From positions 69,275-113,469 of the forward strand of contig NZ_JASMRU010000021.1 of NCBI RefSeq assembly GCF_030462585.1: 44,195 nt of DNA. The letters are read 5' to 3'. The notes below the pieces were generated by a model that saw only the letters and a program-made list of their open reading frames with translations, was not told the origin of the DNA and did no database searches. The first letter of the stretch is position 1. Every line of letters begins with the position of its first letter. The stretch comes from Pseudomonas sp. CAN1 (GTDB lineage Bacteria; Pseudomonadota; Gammaproteobacteria; Pseudomonadales; Pseudomonadaceae). A program made the position numbers and the translations under genes. Positions 25,353 through 34,325 of the stretch are shown piece after piece.

Positions 25353-25898
25353 TCAGCGGGTGATTTCCGGGTATCGACGGGGATCGTTGGGCGAGTTGCT
25401 CGGCGTACCAAGCTCCAGTCGCCAATAACCCACGTCGTGCCACTGGCCCCGCTTGAAGCCAACCTGCGGGAAAGTGCCGATGTGCCGGAATCCGAGCCGT
25501 TCATGCAGGCCAACGCTGCCGACGTTGGGCAGCGCGATGCCGGCATAGGCCGCGTTGAATCCCTGTTCGGCAAGGATGGGAAGCAGCTCGGCATAGAGGC
25601 TGCGACCCACTCCAGCACGACGCTCACCCTCTGCGATGTAGACGGTCACATCTACTGCCCATCGGTATGCGGCACGCGCCCTGTGCTGGCTTGCATAGGC
25701 GTAGCCAACCAGGCGCCCATCACGCATCGCGACGAGGTAAGGGTACGTCTGCAAGGTCGTGACGATGCGCTGCCGCATCTCTTCGATGGAAGGCGGACCT
25801 TCCTCGAAGGAGATTGCCGTATTCGCCACTATGGGGGCGTAGATGAGCTGGATGGCCGGCGCATCTTCAGGGCGTGCTTGTCTGATTTCGATGGGCAT
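25353..25898 (-). CDS. arsN1: ArsN1-type GNAT acetyltransferase (arsinothricin/phosphinothricin resistance)
   Basis: A 181-residue GNAT enzyme of the phosphinothricin acetyltransferase group. Family marks are ISFEEGPPS, VGYAYASQHRARAAYRW, the acetyl-CoA pyrophosphate loop RRAGVGRSLY, GIALPNVGSVGLHERLGF and VGYWRLEL. In ars operons this family (ArsN1) acetylates the alpha-amino group of arsinothricin, an arsenic-containing glutamate analogue antibiotic, and often also phosphinothricin. It is the last gene of the ars operon here, 7 nt after arsH. The assignment rests on both sequence resemblance and context; a general phosphinothricin/methionine sulfoximine acetyltransferase is the alternative. 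Confidence 0.8.
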   Translation of the reverse strand: MPIEIRQARPEDAPAIQLIYAPIVANTAISFEEGPPSIEEMRQRIVTTLQTYPYLVAMRDGRLVGYAYASQHRARAAYRWAVDVTVYIAEGERRAGVGRSLYAELLPILAEQGFNAAYAGIALPNVGSVGLHERLGFRHIGTFPQVGFKRGQWHDVGYWRLELGTPSNSPNDPRRYPEITR

Positions 25899-25905
25899 GG
25901 CGACC

Positions 25906-26607
25906 TCAGATCGAGCGCTGATTCACGCGGACGGAAAGTTGCTCGGCGCTTTCCTTGCGCTCCGAATAACGATCCACCAGGAACTCCTGGCGATCGCGCA
26001 GCAGCAGGGTGAACTTCACCAGTTCCTCCATGACGTCCACCACGCGGTCGTAGTACGCCGACGGTTTCATGCGTCCGGCGTCGTCGAACTCCAGGTAGGC
26101 CTTGGGCACCGAGGACTGGTTGGGGATGGTGAACATGCGCATCCAGCGGCCGAGCACGCGCAGCTGGTTGACCACATTGAACGACTGCGAACCGCCGCAG
26201 ACCTGCATCACCGCCAGCGTCTTGCCCTGGGTGGGGCGGACGGCTCCGAGCGCCAGGGGAATCCAGTCGATCTGCGCCTTGAACACGGCCGATAGGGCAC
26301 CGTGGCGTTCCGGTGAGCACCAGACCTGGCCTTCCGACCACTGCACCAGTTCACGCAGCTCCTGCACCTTGGGGTGCTCCACCGGCGCGTCGTCAGGCAG
26401 CGGCAGGCCGGAGGGATTGAAGAGGCGCGTCTCGGCGCCAAAGTGTTCCAGCAGGCGCGCGGCTTCTTCTACCAGCAGACGGCTGAAGGAGCGTTCTCGG
26501 GTCGATCCGTACAGCAGCAGGATGCGCGGTTTGTGCTCGCTGTTACGGGTCGCCGCGGGCGGCAAGTCAAACAGCGAAAGGTCTAGGTTGGGCAGTTGCT
26601 CGGACAT
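25906..26607 (-). CDS. arsH: ArsH NADPH-dependent FMN reductase / organoarsenical oxidase
   Basis: A 233-residue flavoprotein with the flavodoxin-like phosphate-binding motif GSTRERS (34-40), [21 protein letters not shown] and [23 protein letters not shown], all typical of ArsH. Known family members oxidise trivalent organoarsenicals such as methylarsenite to the less toxic pentavalent form with NADPH and FMN. It begins 12 nt after arsC and is co-transcribed with the rest of the ars genes. Confidence 0.95.
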   Translation of the reverse strand: MSEQLPNLDLSLFDLPPAATRNSEHKPRILLLYGSTRERSFSRLLVEEAARLLEHFGAETRLFNPSGLPLPDDAPVEHPKVQELRELVQWSEGQVWCSPERHGALSAVFKAQIDWIPLALGAVRPTQGKTLAVMQVCGGSQSFNVVNQLRVLGRWMRMFTIPNQSSVPKAYLEFDDAGRMKPSAYYDRVVDVMEELVKFTLLLRDRQEFLVDRYSERKESAEQLSVRVNQRSI

Positions 26608-26619
26608 GTTTCCTCCTGC

Positions 26620-27090
26620 TCAGAGAGCGCCGATGCGATCCAGCTCGCGCTTGAGTTCGTCGCGGCCGAGGGTGGCGAAGGGAAGGGCGAAGAAGGCCCG
26701 GCAGCGCAGCTCGATGCGGGCCAGCGTGGCTCGGAAGGCGGCGTCGATTGCAGCTTCTTCCCCCACTACATCAGATGGGTCTTCCAGCCCCCAGTGGGAC
26801 TTCAGCGCCGGGCCGAAGTACACCGGACAGGCTTCGCCGGCGGCCTTGTCGCAGACGGTGATGACGATGTCCGGCGGATTGCCTTCGAAGGCGTCATTGC
26901 CCTTGCTGCTCAGCCCGTCGATGGATATGCCGGCCTGCTGCAGGGTGGTAAGGCTGCGCGGCAGCACCTGGCCCCTGGGGAAGCTGCCGGAGCTGACCGC
27001 CTCGAAGCCTTCGGGCGCCAGGTGGTTGAACAGCGCTTCGGAGAGGATGCTGCGGCAACTGTTGGCCGTGCACATGAACAGGACTCGCAT
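26620..27090 (-). CDS. arsC: Arsenate reductase, thioredoxin-coupled low-molecular-weight phosphatase type
   Basis: A 156-residue enzyme reducing arsenate to arsenite, which ArsB then exports. The P-loop CTANSCRS gives nucleophile C7, with C12 and R13. The redox relay cysteines are C80 and C88 (VCDKAAGEACPV). This is the thioredoxin-dependent arsenate reductase pattern rather than the glutaredoxin-dependent plasmid R773 type. A strong GGAGGAGA lies before the ATG. It sits 27 nt after arsB. Confidence 0.95.
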   Translation of the reverse strand: MRVLFMCTANSCRSILSEALFNHLAPEGFEAVSSGSFPRGQVLPRSLTTLQQAGISIDGLSSKGNDAFEGNPPDIVITVCDKAAGEACPVYFGPALKSHWGLEDPSDVVGEEAAIDAAFRATLARIELRCRAFFALPFATLGRDELKRELDRIGAL

Positions 27091-27117
27091 GGAGGTCTCC
27101 TCCGCTCAACGCGGACG

Positions 27118-28401
<1,284 letters not shown>

Positions 28402-28421
28402 GGAGGACTCGCTCGAAGGGG

Positions 28422-28769
28422 TCAGCAGCAGGCGGCATCACGGACGGGGCGGCCGTCCATGTTCTGCAGGCGCAGGGTGTTGTCCGCCAACCATTGCGCG
28501 TTGGCCTGCAGGGTGACCTGCAGCATCTCGTGCACCCAGGCAGGCAGCTCGGGGTTGAGGCGGTAATACACCCACTGACCCTGGCGGCGATCCAGCAGCA
28601 GGCCGCTGCTGCGTAGCTGTGCCAGGTGGCGGCTGATCTTCGGCTGGCTGTCGTCCAGCGCGCACATCAGCTCGCAGACGCAGAGCTCGCCCAGGCTGGC
28701 GATGAGCAGAGTGGCGCGAACACGGGTCTCGTCGGCCAGGTTCTTGAAGACTTCGGGTGGAGTGATCAT
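28422..28769 (-). CDS. arsR: ArsR/SmtB-family arsenite-responsive repressor
   Basis: A 115-residue winged-helix repressor. The metal-site cysteines lie in [11 protein letters not shown] (C30, C32, C36), matching the type-1 ArsR arrangement, and there is an extra C-terminal Cys pair (114-115). The recognition helix is [18 protein letters not shown]. It is the first gene of the operon, with AAGGTGA before its ATG, and a long palindromic operator 12 nt upstream. Loss of binding on As(III) would release transcription of arsRBCH-arsN1. Confidence 0.95.
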   Translation of the reverse strand: MITPPEVFKNLADETRVRATLLIASLGELCVCELMCALDDSQPKISRHLAQLRSSGLLLDRRQGQWVYYRLNPELPAWVHEMLQVTLQANAQWLADNTLRLQNMDGRPVRDAACC

Positions 28770-28780
28770 GGCTTCACCTT

Positions 28781-28816
28781 ACATATGGAAAATCGAATAT
28801 ACGGATTTCCATATGT
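28781..28816 (-). promoter_or_regulatory. ArsR operator overlapping the ars promoter
   Basis: A 36-nt near-palindrome with perfect 11-nt arms ACATATGGAAA (28781-28791) and TTTCCATATGT (28806-28816). The centre is also partly symmetric. On the minus strand a TTGCGC / TATATT pair with about 18-nt spacing falls across it, so bound repressor would block RNA polymerase. Confidence 0.8.
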
Positions 28817-29122
28817 TTGGCGCAAGCCTCATTGGACTTGAGCGTCTGCTTCTGGCCGGAAGCAACCTCTGGCCACGGACAGGAAAAAACAGAAATCGGT
28901 GCTCGCACTCACCAGCACCCGCCATCGCCGCCTCCACCCAGACCAGTACGTTGGTACAAGCCGCCCCGGCCCAACGTAGGATTTTCCCGCCTGCTGCGCC
29001 GCACTACCGTCTAGCCATCCGCCCATACGCATCTGCCGCGACCTCCCTTGCTCTGCCTTGGCAAGGGCGCGTGCGCGTATGTCGGCTGCCTCCTATAACG
29101 ACAAAAATCAGGTAACGCTGCC
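28817..29122. other. Divergent upstream region between the ars operon and receptor 4
   Basis: About 306 nt. A perfect 7-bp hairpin CCCTTGC / GCAAGGG (29045-29051 and 29061-29067) and a TATAAC (29094-29099) that may be the -10 of the receptor gene are the only features seen. No convincing Fur box and no gene are visible. Confidence 0.4.
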
Positions 29123-31612
29123 ATGCCCGGACGTCCTCTCTTCAGGTCCAGTGCCCTTGCTCTGTTCGTCGCCCAGGCCGCCGGCCTGCCGCTGATCGCC
29201 GCTGCGGCGGAGGATGCCCAGCCGCTGACGCTGGAGGCGAGCGAGGTGATCGGCACGCTGCCGCTGCCGTCGTTGGGCATCTCCCGCGACCAGGTTGCCG
29301 CGCCGGTGCAGGCGTTCAGCGGCGATGACATCGCCCGCAGCCAGGCGCTGGGGCTGGCCGACTACCTCAACCGGCGGGCGGCCGGGGTCTACGTCAATGA
29401 CATCCAGAACAACCCGCTGCAGCCGGACATCAATTACCGCGGCTTCACCGCTTCGCCGCTGCTGGGCACGCCCCAGGGGCTGTCGCTGTACCTGGACGGG
29501 GTGCGCCTGAACCAGCCGTTCGGCGATGTGGTCAGCTGGGACCTGATCCCCGACAACGCCATCGCCAGCGCGCAGCTGATGCCCGGCAGCAACCCGGTGT
29601 TCGGTCTCAACACCCTGGGCGGCGCGCTGTCGGTGCAGACCAAGAACGGCCGCGACAATCCCGGCGGCGCCATCCAGACCACCCTCGGCTCCTATGGCCG
29701 GCGCATCGGCGAGGTGGAGGTCGGCGGCAGCGAAGGGCAGTGGGACTGGTTCGCCGCCGGCACCCACTTCGAGGAAGACGGCTGGCGCGATCACTCCGAC
29801 TCCGATGCGCAGAAGCTGTTCGGCAAGCTCGGCTGGCGCGGTGAGAGCACCGACCTGAAGCTGACCTACAGCTTCGCCGACACCGACCTCAACGGTAACG
29901 GCATGGTCCCCAGGAGCTTCCTGCGGCGCGACTACGACAGCGTCTACACCTACCCGGACAACACGCAGAACACCGCCAACTTCCTCAACCTGCAGTGGAA
30001 CCACGACTACAGCGACGACCTCAGCCTGGCCGGCAACCTCTATTACCGACACATCAGCACCGACACCTTCAACGGCGACATCAACGACGAAGCCCTGCCC
30101 GAAGGCATCGGCGAGCCGGGCCAGAACATCCTCGCCACGCCCGGCAGCTACACCACCGCCGGCAACCTGCAGGCCTGCACCGCGCAGTTCGAGCCGGGCG
30201 GCGAACCCGGCGAAAAGTGCTCGGGGATGATCAACCGCACCAGTACCCGCCAGAGCAACATCGGCCTGTTCCAGCAGCTGTCGGTGCGCAACCGCCTGTT
30301 CGGGCTGGACAACCTGGCCGCCGTCGGCGGTGGTTTCGACTACAGCGAGGTGCGCTTCCGCCAGTCCGCCGAGTACGGCGCGCTGACGGCCGATCGCGGC
30401 ATCGTCGGCACCGGCGTCTATGCCGAGGCCGACAACGCCTTCAACCTCGATGGCGAACTGGACGACCGCGCCGTGCGGCTGAAGGGCAATACCCGCACCT
30501 GGAGCCTCTACGGCAGCGACACGCTGACCCTGCGCGAGGGGCTCGACCTCACGTTGTCCGGGCGCTACAACGATATCTCGGTGCGCAACCACGACCAGCA
30601 GACGCACTACGAACTGGACGGCGACAGCCTCGGCGACGACATCGACGAGAACGCCTCGCTCAGCGGCAAGCACCACTTCAACCGCTTCAACCCCGCCATC
30701 GGCCTGACCTTCCAGGCGACGCCGAACCTCACCGCCTATGCCGGCTACAGCGAAGGCAGCCGCGCGCCCACCACCATCGAACTGGGCTGCGCCAACCCGG
30801 ATGTACCGTGCCGGCTGCCCAACTCCATGGCCGGCGACCCGCCGCTGGATCAGGTGGTCACCCGCACCTTCGAGGCCGGCCTGCGCGGGAGCATCGGCGA
30901 CAACGTCGGCTGGAACGCCGGGCTGTTCAGCTCGCGCAACAGCAACGACATCCTCTTCGTTTCCTCCAGCACCAGCGGCAGCGGTTACTTCGCCAACTTC
31001 GGCGAGACGCGCCGGCGTGGTATCGAGACGGGCATTTCCGCCGATCTGGGCGACTGGTCGCTGGGCGCCAACTACACCTTCATCGACGCCACCTACCGTT
31101 CCGGCGAAACCCTCATGGGTGAGGCCAACAGCAGCGCGGAGGACGGCAGCATCAGCGTCCGCTCGGGTGACCGCATTCCGCTGATCCCGCGCAACATCCT
31201 CAAGCTCTCCGCCGACTACGCGGTGAACCCGCAGCTGAGCCTGGGCGCGGATGCCATCGCCCTTTCCGGCAGCTACGTGCGCGGCAACGAGAACAACGAC
31301 CACCAGAGTGGCGGCCTCTACGAGGGCAGCGGGGAGATCGGCGGCTACACCGTGTTCAACCTGAATGCGGCGTACCGCATCGACAAGGTGTGGAAGGTGT
31401 TCGCCGAGGTCGACAACCTGTTCGACCGCGAGTACCTCACCGCCGGCATGCTCGGCGCCAATCCCTTTGACGCCAGCGGGGTGATGCGCACCGATGGCGC
31501 TGCCGGCAACGGTACGGTCAACGGTCGGCGCAGCAATACGGTCGGGGAGACCTTTGTTTCGCCAGGCGCGCCCCGCACCGCCTGGATGGGCGTGCGTTGG
31601 GAGTTTCTTTGA
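29123..31612 (+). CDS. TonB-dependent receptor without signalling domain (receptor 4)
   Basis: An 829-residue outer membrane receptor with a signal peptide (about 1-29, ending PLIAAAAEDA) and a plug domain directly after it. It has no STN domain, so it does not signal through FecR. The plug reads VAAPVQAFSGDDIARSQ, LADYLNRRAAGVYVNDIQ, QGLSLYLDGVRLNQPFGD and NPVFGLNTLGGALSVQTKNG. The barrel ends in Leu (VRWEFL) rather than Phe. The NPVFGLNTLGGALSV type is found in receptors for varied ligands, including non-siderophore ones. No sigma factor, FecR or transporter adjoins it. The downstream neighbours converge on it. Confidence 0.88.
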   Translation: MPGRPLFRSSALALFVAQAAGLPLIAAAAEDAQPLTLEASEVIGTLPLPSLGISRDQVAAPVQAFSGDDIARSQALGLADYLNRRAAGVYVNDIQNNPLQPDINYRGFTASPLLGTPQGLSLYLDGVRLNQPFGDVVSWDLIPDNAIASAQLMPGSNPVFGLNTLGGALSVQTKNGRDNPGGAIQTTLGSYGRRIGEVEVGGSEGQWDWFAAGTHFEEDGWRDHSDSDAQKLFGKLGWRGESTDLKLTYSFADTDLNGNGMVPRSFLRRDYDSVYTYPDNTQNTANFLNLQWNHDYSDDLSLAGNLYYRHISTDTFNGDINDEALPEGIGEPGQNILATPGSYTTAGNLQACTAQFEPGGEPGEKCSGMINRTSTRQSNIGLFQQLSVRNRLFGLDNLAAVGGGFDYSEVRFRQSAEYGALTADRGIVGTGVYAEADNAFNLDGELDDRAVRLKGNTRTWSLYGSDTLTLREGLDLTLSGRYNDISVRNHDQQTHYELDGDSLGDDIDENASLSGKHHFNRFNPAIGLTFQATPNLTAYAGYSEGSRAPTTIELGCANPDVPCRLPNSMAGDPPLDQVVTRTFEAGLRGSIGDNVGWNAGLFSSRNSNDILFVSSSTSGSGYFANFGETRRRGIETGISADLGDWSLGANYTFIDATYRSGETLMGEANSSAEDGSISVRSGDRIPLIPRNILKLSADYAVNPQLSLGADAIALSGSYVRGNENNDHQSGGLYEGSGEIGGYTVFNLNAAYRIDKVWKVFAEVDNLFDREYLTAGMLGANPFDASGVMRTDGAAGNGTVNGRRSNTVGETFVSPGAPRTAWMGVRWEFL

Positions 31613-31651
31613 GGGAAGGGGCTTTGAGGCGAGGGGCTTTGAGGGAAGGGC
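31608..31651 (+). repeat. 15-bp tandem repeat across the receptor-4 stop codon
   Basis: Three consecutive copies: TTTGAGGGAAGGGGC, TTTGAGGCGAGGGGC and TTTGAGGGAAGGGC (the last one base short). The first copy contains the receptor's TGA stop. Confidence 0.8.
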
Positions 31652-31662
31652 TGAGGGATCAG

Positions 31663-31690
31663 CAGCCGCCCACGCAGGGCAGGGCGGCTG
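31663..31690. terminator. Hairpin between convergent genes (bidirectional, no T tract)
   Basis: A perfect 9-bp stem CAGCCGCCC / GGGCGGCTG (31663-31671 and 31682-31690) with a 10-nt loop, lying between receptor 4 and the small secreted-protein gene that ends at 31705. There is no T run on either strand. Confidence 0.45.
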
Positions 31691-31704
31691 TCGGCCGGGT
31701 GCGG

Positions 31705-32007
31705 TTATTGCCCCGGAATCCCTCCGGCCTTGGGCACCAGGTCGCCGATGGCCGAGCAGGAGTAGGTGTTGGAATAGTCGTAGTACTGCTGCGAGAAGCT
31801 GCCGCCTTCGTAGGTCGTGCACTGGTAGGCCGAGGAGCCCTTCTGCAGGATCAGGAAGTGGATCTGCACGACCCGCCCCGGCGCCCAGTAGGCCGACTTG
31901 ATCTCATAGCCGCGGCCCAGCAGGTCGGTGATTTTCGGCTCTTCGGCCAGGGCCTGGCTGCCCCAGGCCATGAGCCCGAGCAGGGAAATTTTCAGCAGGT
32001 TGTTCAT
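31705..32007 (-). CDS. Small secreted hypothetical protein (100 aa)
   Basis: A signal peptide (NLLKISLLGLMAWGSQALAEE; cleavage near residue 21) is followed by an 80-residue mature domain with two cysteines, C63 and C84, that could form a disulfide, and an aromatic stretch QQYYDYSNTY. I do not recognise the family. It is the last of three minus-strand genes for exported proteins, separated from the lipoprotein gene by a 58-nt gap with a stable hairpin. Confidence 0.7.
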   Translation of the reverse strand: MNNLLKISLLGLMAWGSQALAEEPKITDLLGRGYEIKSAYWAPGRVVQIHFLILQKGSSAYQCTTYEGGSFSQQYYDYSNTYSCSAIGDLVPKAGGIPGQ

Positions 32008-32035
32008 CGTGGGTTCCGTCCTTGGCTGGTGATGA

Positions 32036-32058
32036 CGCCTTCCCCGGCAGGGAAGGCG
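32036..32058 (-). terminator. Hairpin between two secreted-protein genes
   Basis: A perfect 9-bp stem CGCCTTCCC / GGGAAGGCG with a 5-nt loop in the 58-nt gap downstream of the lipoprotein gene. No U run follows. It could end, stabilise or attenuate the transcript before the 100-residue protein gene. Confidence 0.4.
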
Positions 32059-32065
32059 AGAGGCG

Positions 32066-32461
32066 TCAGGCTTCCGGCTTCAGCGAGATGCCGCCGCAGT
32101 TGCCGCGGGTCAGCAGGTAGTCCACCTGGCGGGCGCGGTTGATCGCCACGCGGATTTCGCAGCTGGCGGAGTGGACCACGTCGCCCCAGTACTCGGTATG
32201 CACCAGTTGGCCGTTCTGCGGGCCGGTGTAGGTGCCCAGCGCCTCGCGGGAGACGTAGGAGGTGTCGCGGCGATACACCAGCACCACCCAGTCGTTCTCC
32301 GGCGCCAGGCCGATATCGCTGGGCGCGCCGAAGTGGTCGATGGCCTCGCCGGCCGGGCGGCCCTTCCAGTAGCTGCGGGCCTGCGCCTCGGGCAGGGTGG
32401 GAATGGCGGAGCAGCCGCCGAGCAGGATGGCGATCATCCCCAGTGCGAGTAGTCCTTTCAT
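32066..32461 (-). CDS. Hypothetical lipoprotein (131 aa)
   Basis: A lipoprotein signal MKGLLALGMIAILLGGC gives the lipidated Cys17. The mature part starts SAIPTLPEAQARSYW and has two later cysteines (VVHSASCEIRV and TRGNCGGIS) plus a Tyr-rich mid-section (VVLVYRRDTSYVS). No family is recognised. Its start overlaps the stop of the upstream gene by ATGA, so the two are translationally coupled. Confidence 0.75.
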   Translation of the reverse strand: MKGLLALGMIAILLGGCSAIPTLPEAQARSYWKGRPAGEAIDHFGAPSDIGLAPENDWVVLVYRRDTSYVSREALGTYTGPQNGQLVHTEYWGDVVHSASCEIRVAINRARQVDYLLTRGNCGGISLKPEA

Positions 32462-33045
32462 TGCACGCCCTCCTTGGCCGGTGCGTTCTTCACGGGCATC
32501 TGCTCGAAGCCCTTGTCGACCATGTCCAGGATCAGGTTCTTGGCGTGCTCGCGGTTGCGCAGCTGGAACAGGCCCGGAGCGGCCGAGACCAACTGCATCA
32601 TGGGCATCTTGCCCAGCGGATACATCTTCTGCTCGACGTGGGCGTTCGGCTTGCAGAGGAAGTCACGGCTCTGGGCGATCCAGGCCTCGGGCTTCTTCTG
32701 CCACTCCTTGGAAACCTTCTTCGGGCGGATGTCGTTGTAGAACTTGTCGTAGTTCTGCGCGCCGTTGAGGCGCACGCGGTTCGTCGCGCAGTCGACCTCG
32801 ACGTCATAGGCGGTGAAGGTCGGCTTGGCGCCTTCCTCGTAGAACTCATAGACGCCCAGCGAGCGCACGCCTTTCTTGCGGTCGTAGATGTTGGCGGGGT
32901 CGCCATCGACAACGAAGATTTCGTTCTTGTAGAGGCTGCCCTGCTGGTGGATCAGCCAGTAATCGCCAGAGGGGCCTTCCGCGTGCGCGGCGAGCGGGCT
33001 GCAAAGCAGCAAGGCAGGCATCCAGGGCCTGAGGGGCTTGAACAT
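32458..33045 (-). CDS. Secreted hypothetical protein, surface-adhesin-E-like (195 aa)
   Basis: A signal peptide (WMPALLLCSPLAAHAEG; cleavage near residue 23) precedes a mature domain with YWLIHQQGSLYKNEIFVVDGD, GVYEFYEEGAKPTFTAYDVE and VDCATNRVRLNG. The last two resemble the repeated strands and conserved Cys of the surface-adhesin protein E group, a tentative match. I chose the ATG at 33045 because AAAGGA lies 9 nt upstream; the in-frame ATG at 33054 abuts the same AAAGGA and is unlikely. It leads a three-gene exported-protein unit. Confidence 0.7.
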   Translation of the reverse strand: MFKPLRPWMPALLLCSPLAAHAEGPSGDYWLIHQQGSLYKNEIFVVDGDPANIYDRKKGVRSLGVYEFYEEGAKPTFTAYDVEVDCATNRVRLNGAQNYDKFYNDIRPKKVSKEWQKKPEAWIAQSRDFLCKPNAHVEQKMYPLGKMPMMQLVSAAPGLFQLRNREHAKNLILDMVDKGFEQMPVKNAPAKEGVQ

Positions 33046-33343
33046 AGCGGACATTCCTTTGCCGTTGTGATCGCCAGGGCACAGCGCACCCCCGCGAAGG
33101 AAGGGTAGAAAACTAGAGGCGCAGGTTTTGCGGGTCAACCTTCGTGTAGGAATTTTGTGACAGACGGCAGTTAAGTTTCTGCGTCGATAAGGTGCGATTC
33201 GCTGGCGATCTGTAGGTATCACATCACCCTCGAAGCGCCTCGTATCGAGCACTCGAAGGTTGACGCGAGCCCTGTCTCCGATAAGGTCGGGGCCTGCGAA
33301 TCGAACCATCCATGACCTGATATCGACCTGGGAGGCAAAGCCT

Positions 33344-33985
33344 GTGCGTGAACAAACCGGCAGCATCGACACCGTGGTATTCGATCTGGGCGGCGTGCTG
33401 GTGGACTGGAACCCGCGTCACCTCTACCGCAAGCTCTTCGACGGTGACGAAGTGGCGATGGAGGCGTTCCTCACCGAGGTCTGCAACTCGGCCTGGAACG
33501 AACAGCAGGATCGCGGCCGGCCCTGGGCGGAAGCAATTGCCGAGGCGGTGGCCCGGCATCCCGATCAGGAGGCGAATATCCGCGCCTACTTCGAGCGCTG
33601 GGACGAGATGCTGGCGGGCGCGCTGGAGGAGACCGTGCTGGTCCTCGATGAACTGCATCGCGCGGGCGTGCGCCTGCTGGCACTGACCAACTGGTCGGCG
33701 GAGACCTTCCCGGTGGCGCTGGAACGCTTCGAATTCCTCGACCGTTTCGAAGGTGTGCTGGTCTCCGGCCAGGAAGGGCTGATGAAGCCGGAGCCGGAAA
33801 TCTTCCAGCTGCTGATCGACCGTTACGGTCTAGTTCCATCGCGCACTTTGTTCATCGACGACGTGCGCAAGAATGTCGATGCGGCGGTTGCCCAAGGGCT
33901 GCAGGCGGTGCAGTTCTCCAGCGCGGAACAGCTGCGCAGGGACCTTGAGGGCTTTGGCCTCGCGCTTGTGCCAGATCAGCAGTGA
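33344..33985 (+). CDS. HAD-superfamily hydrolase (subfamily IA, YihX-like)
   Basis: A 213-residue phosphatase-like protein. Motif I is FDLGGVLVDW with nucleophile D14; the second Asp of DxD is Gly, as in the DLGG/DLGN subgroup that includes YihX-type sugar phosphatases. Motif II is LTNWS, motif III the Lys of MKPEPEIFQ, motif IV FIDDVRKNV. The GTG at 33344 is chosen because GGGAGG lies 8 nt upstream. The 300 nt upstream show no gene. The natural substrate is unknown. Confidence 0.88.
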   Translation: MREQTGSIDTVVFDLGGVLVDWNPRHLYRKLFDGDEVAMEAFLTEVCNSAWNEQQDRGRPWAEAIAEAVARHPDQEANIRAYFERWDEMLAGALEETVLVLDELHRAGVRLLALTNWSAETFPVALERFEFLDRFEGVLVSGQEGLMKPEPEIFQLLIDRYGLVPSRTLFIDDVRKNVDAAVAQGLQAVQFSSAEQLRRDLEGFGLALVPDQQ

Positions 33986-34035
33986 CGACGGGCGCTATTA
34001 GCCCCGCCAGTCATCGCTGAAACGAGGCAGCTTAC

Positions 34036-34145
34036 GTAACGCCAACCCGTCCCGGCTTGACCGTCGCCAGCCTTCCCCATAACCTCGCCCGGCCCCTGTG
34101 AAAGCGACGGGGGAGCGGGTTTGGCGACCCGGAACACATAGGCGC
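34036..34145 (+). ncRNA. C4-like antisense RNA (phage P1-immunity type), approximate ends
   Basis: The segment folds by eye. CGCCAACCC (34040-34048) can pair with GGGTTTGGCG (34117-34126), enclosing a 7-bp stem CCGTCGC / GCGACGG (34061-34067 and 34104-34110). Alternatively CGGGT-TTGGCG-ACCCG (34116-34131) forms a hairpin. The 3' part (34118-34141) is complementary, over about 21 nt with few bulges, to 34236-34256 in the leader of the following BRO-N gene. A short structured RNA antisense to the leader of an antirepressor-type gene on the same transcript is the hallmark of the C4 RNA of phages P1 and P7. The ends are estimates, and no promoter was identified with confidence. Confidence 0.6.
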
Positions 34146-34230
34146 GGTAACGCTTCGTGAGACCGTGACGTATCAACACGTCCACGATTCCATGCTATGG
34201 CGGGCCGCGCAGGGAGACCTTCGGGTCTGC

Positions 34231-34320
34231 CGGATCTATGTGCCGGTTCGCCAACCTTGCGCGGTTCCGCCACCCAATCCGTTTGGCGACGGACGTGGCG
34301 GCTTCTCACACATAGGAGCT
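34231..34320 (+). promoter_or_regulatory. Structured leader and antisense target upstream of the BRO-N gene
   Basis: CTATGTG (34236-34242) and CGCCAACC (34249-34256) are complementary to the upstream C4-like RNA. They are also complementary to CACATAG (34309-34315) and the TTGGCG loop (34283-34288) just downstream. The latter caps a two-part hairpin: outer stem CCGCCAC / GTGGCGG (34267-34273 and 34295-34301), inner stem TCCGT / ACGGA. CACATAG runs into the ribosome-binding site TAGGAG (34313-34318), so pairing there would hide it. Confidence 0.6.
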
Positions 34321-34325
34321 GTTCC

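Noticed and set aside
29045-29067. CCCTTGC / GCAAGGG hairpin as a riboswitch before receptor 4
   Set aside because: Only one 7-bp stem, with no conserved riboswitch core such as a cobalamin box, so it is reported only as a hairpin.
29108-31822. 904-codon minus-strand frame opposite receptor 4
   Set aside because: Shadow of the receptor gene. The plus-strand frame has signal peptide, plug and barrel motifs; this one has none.
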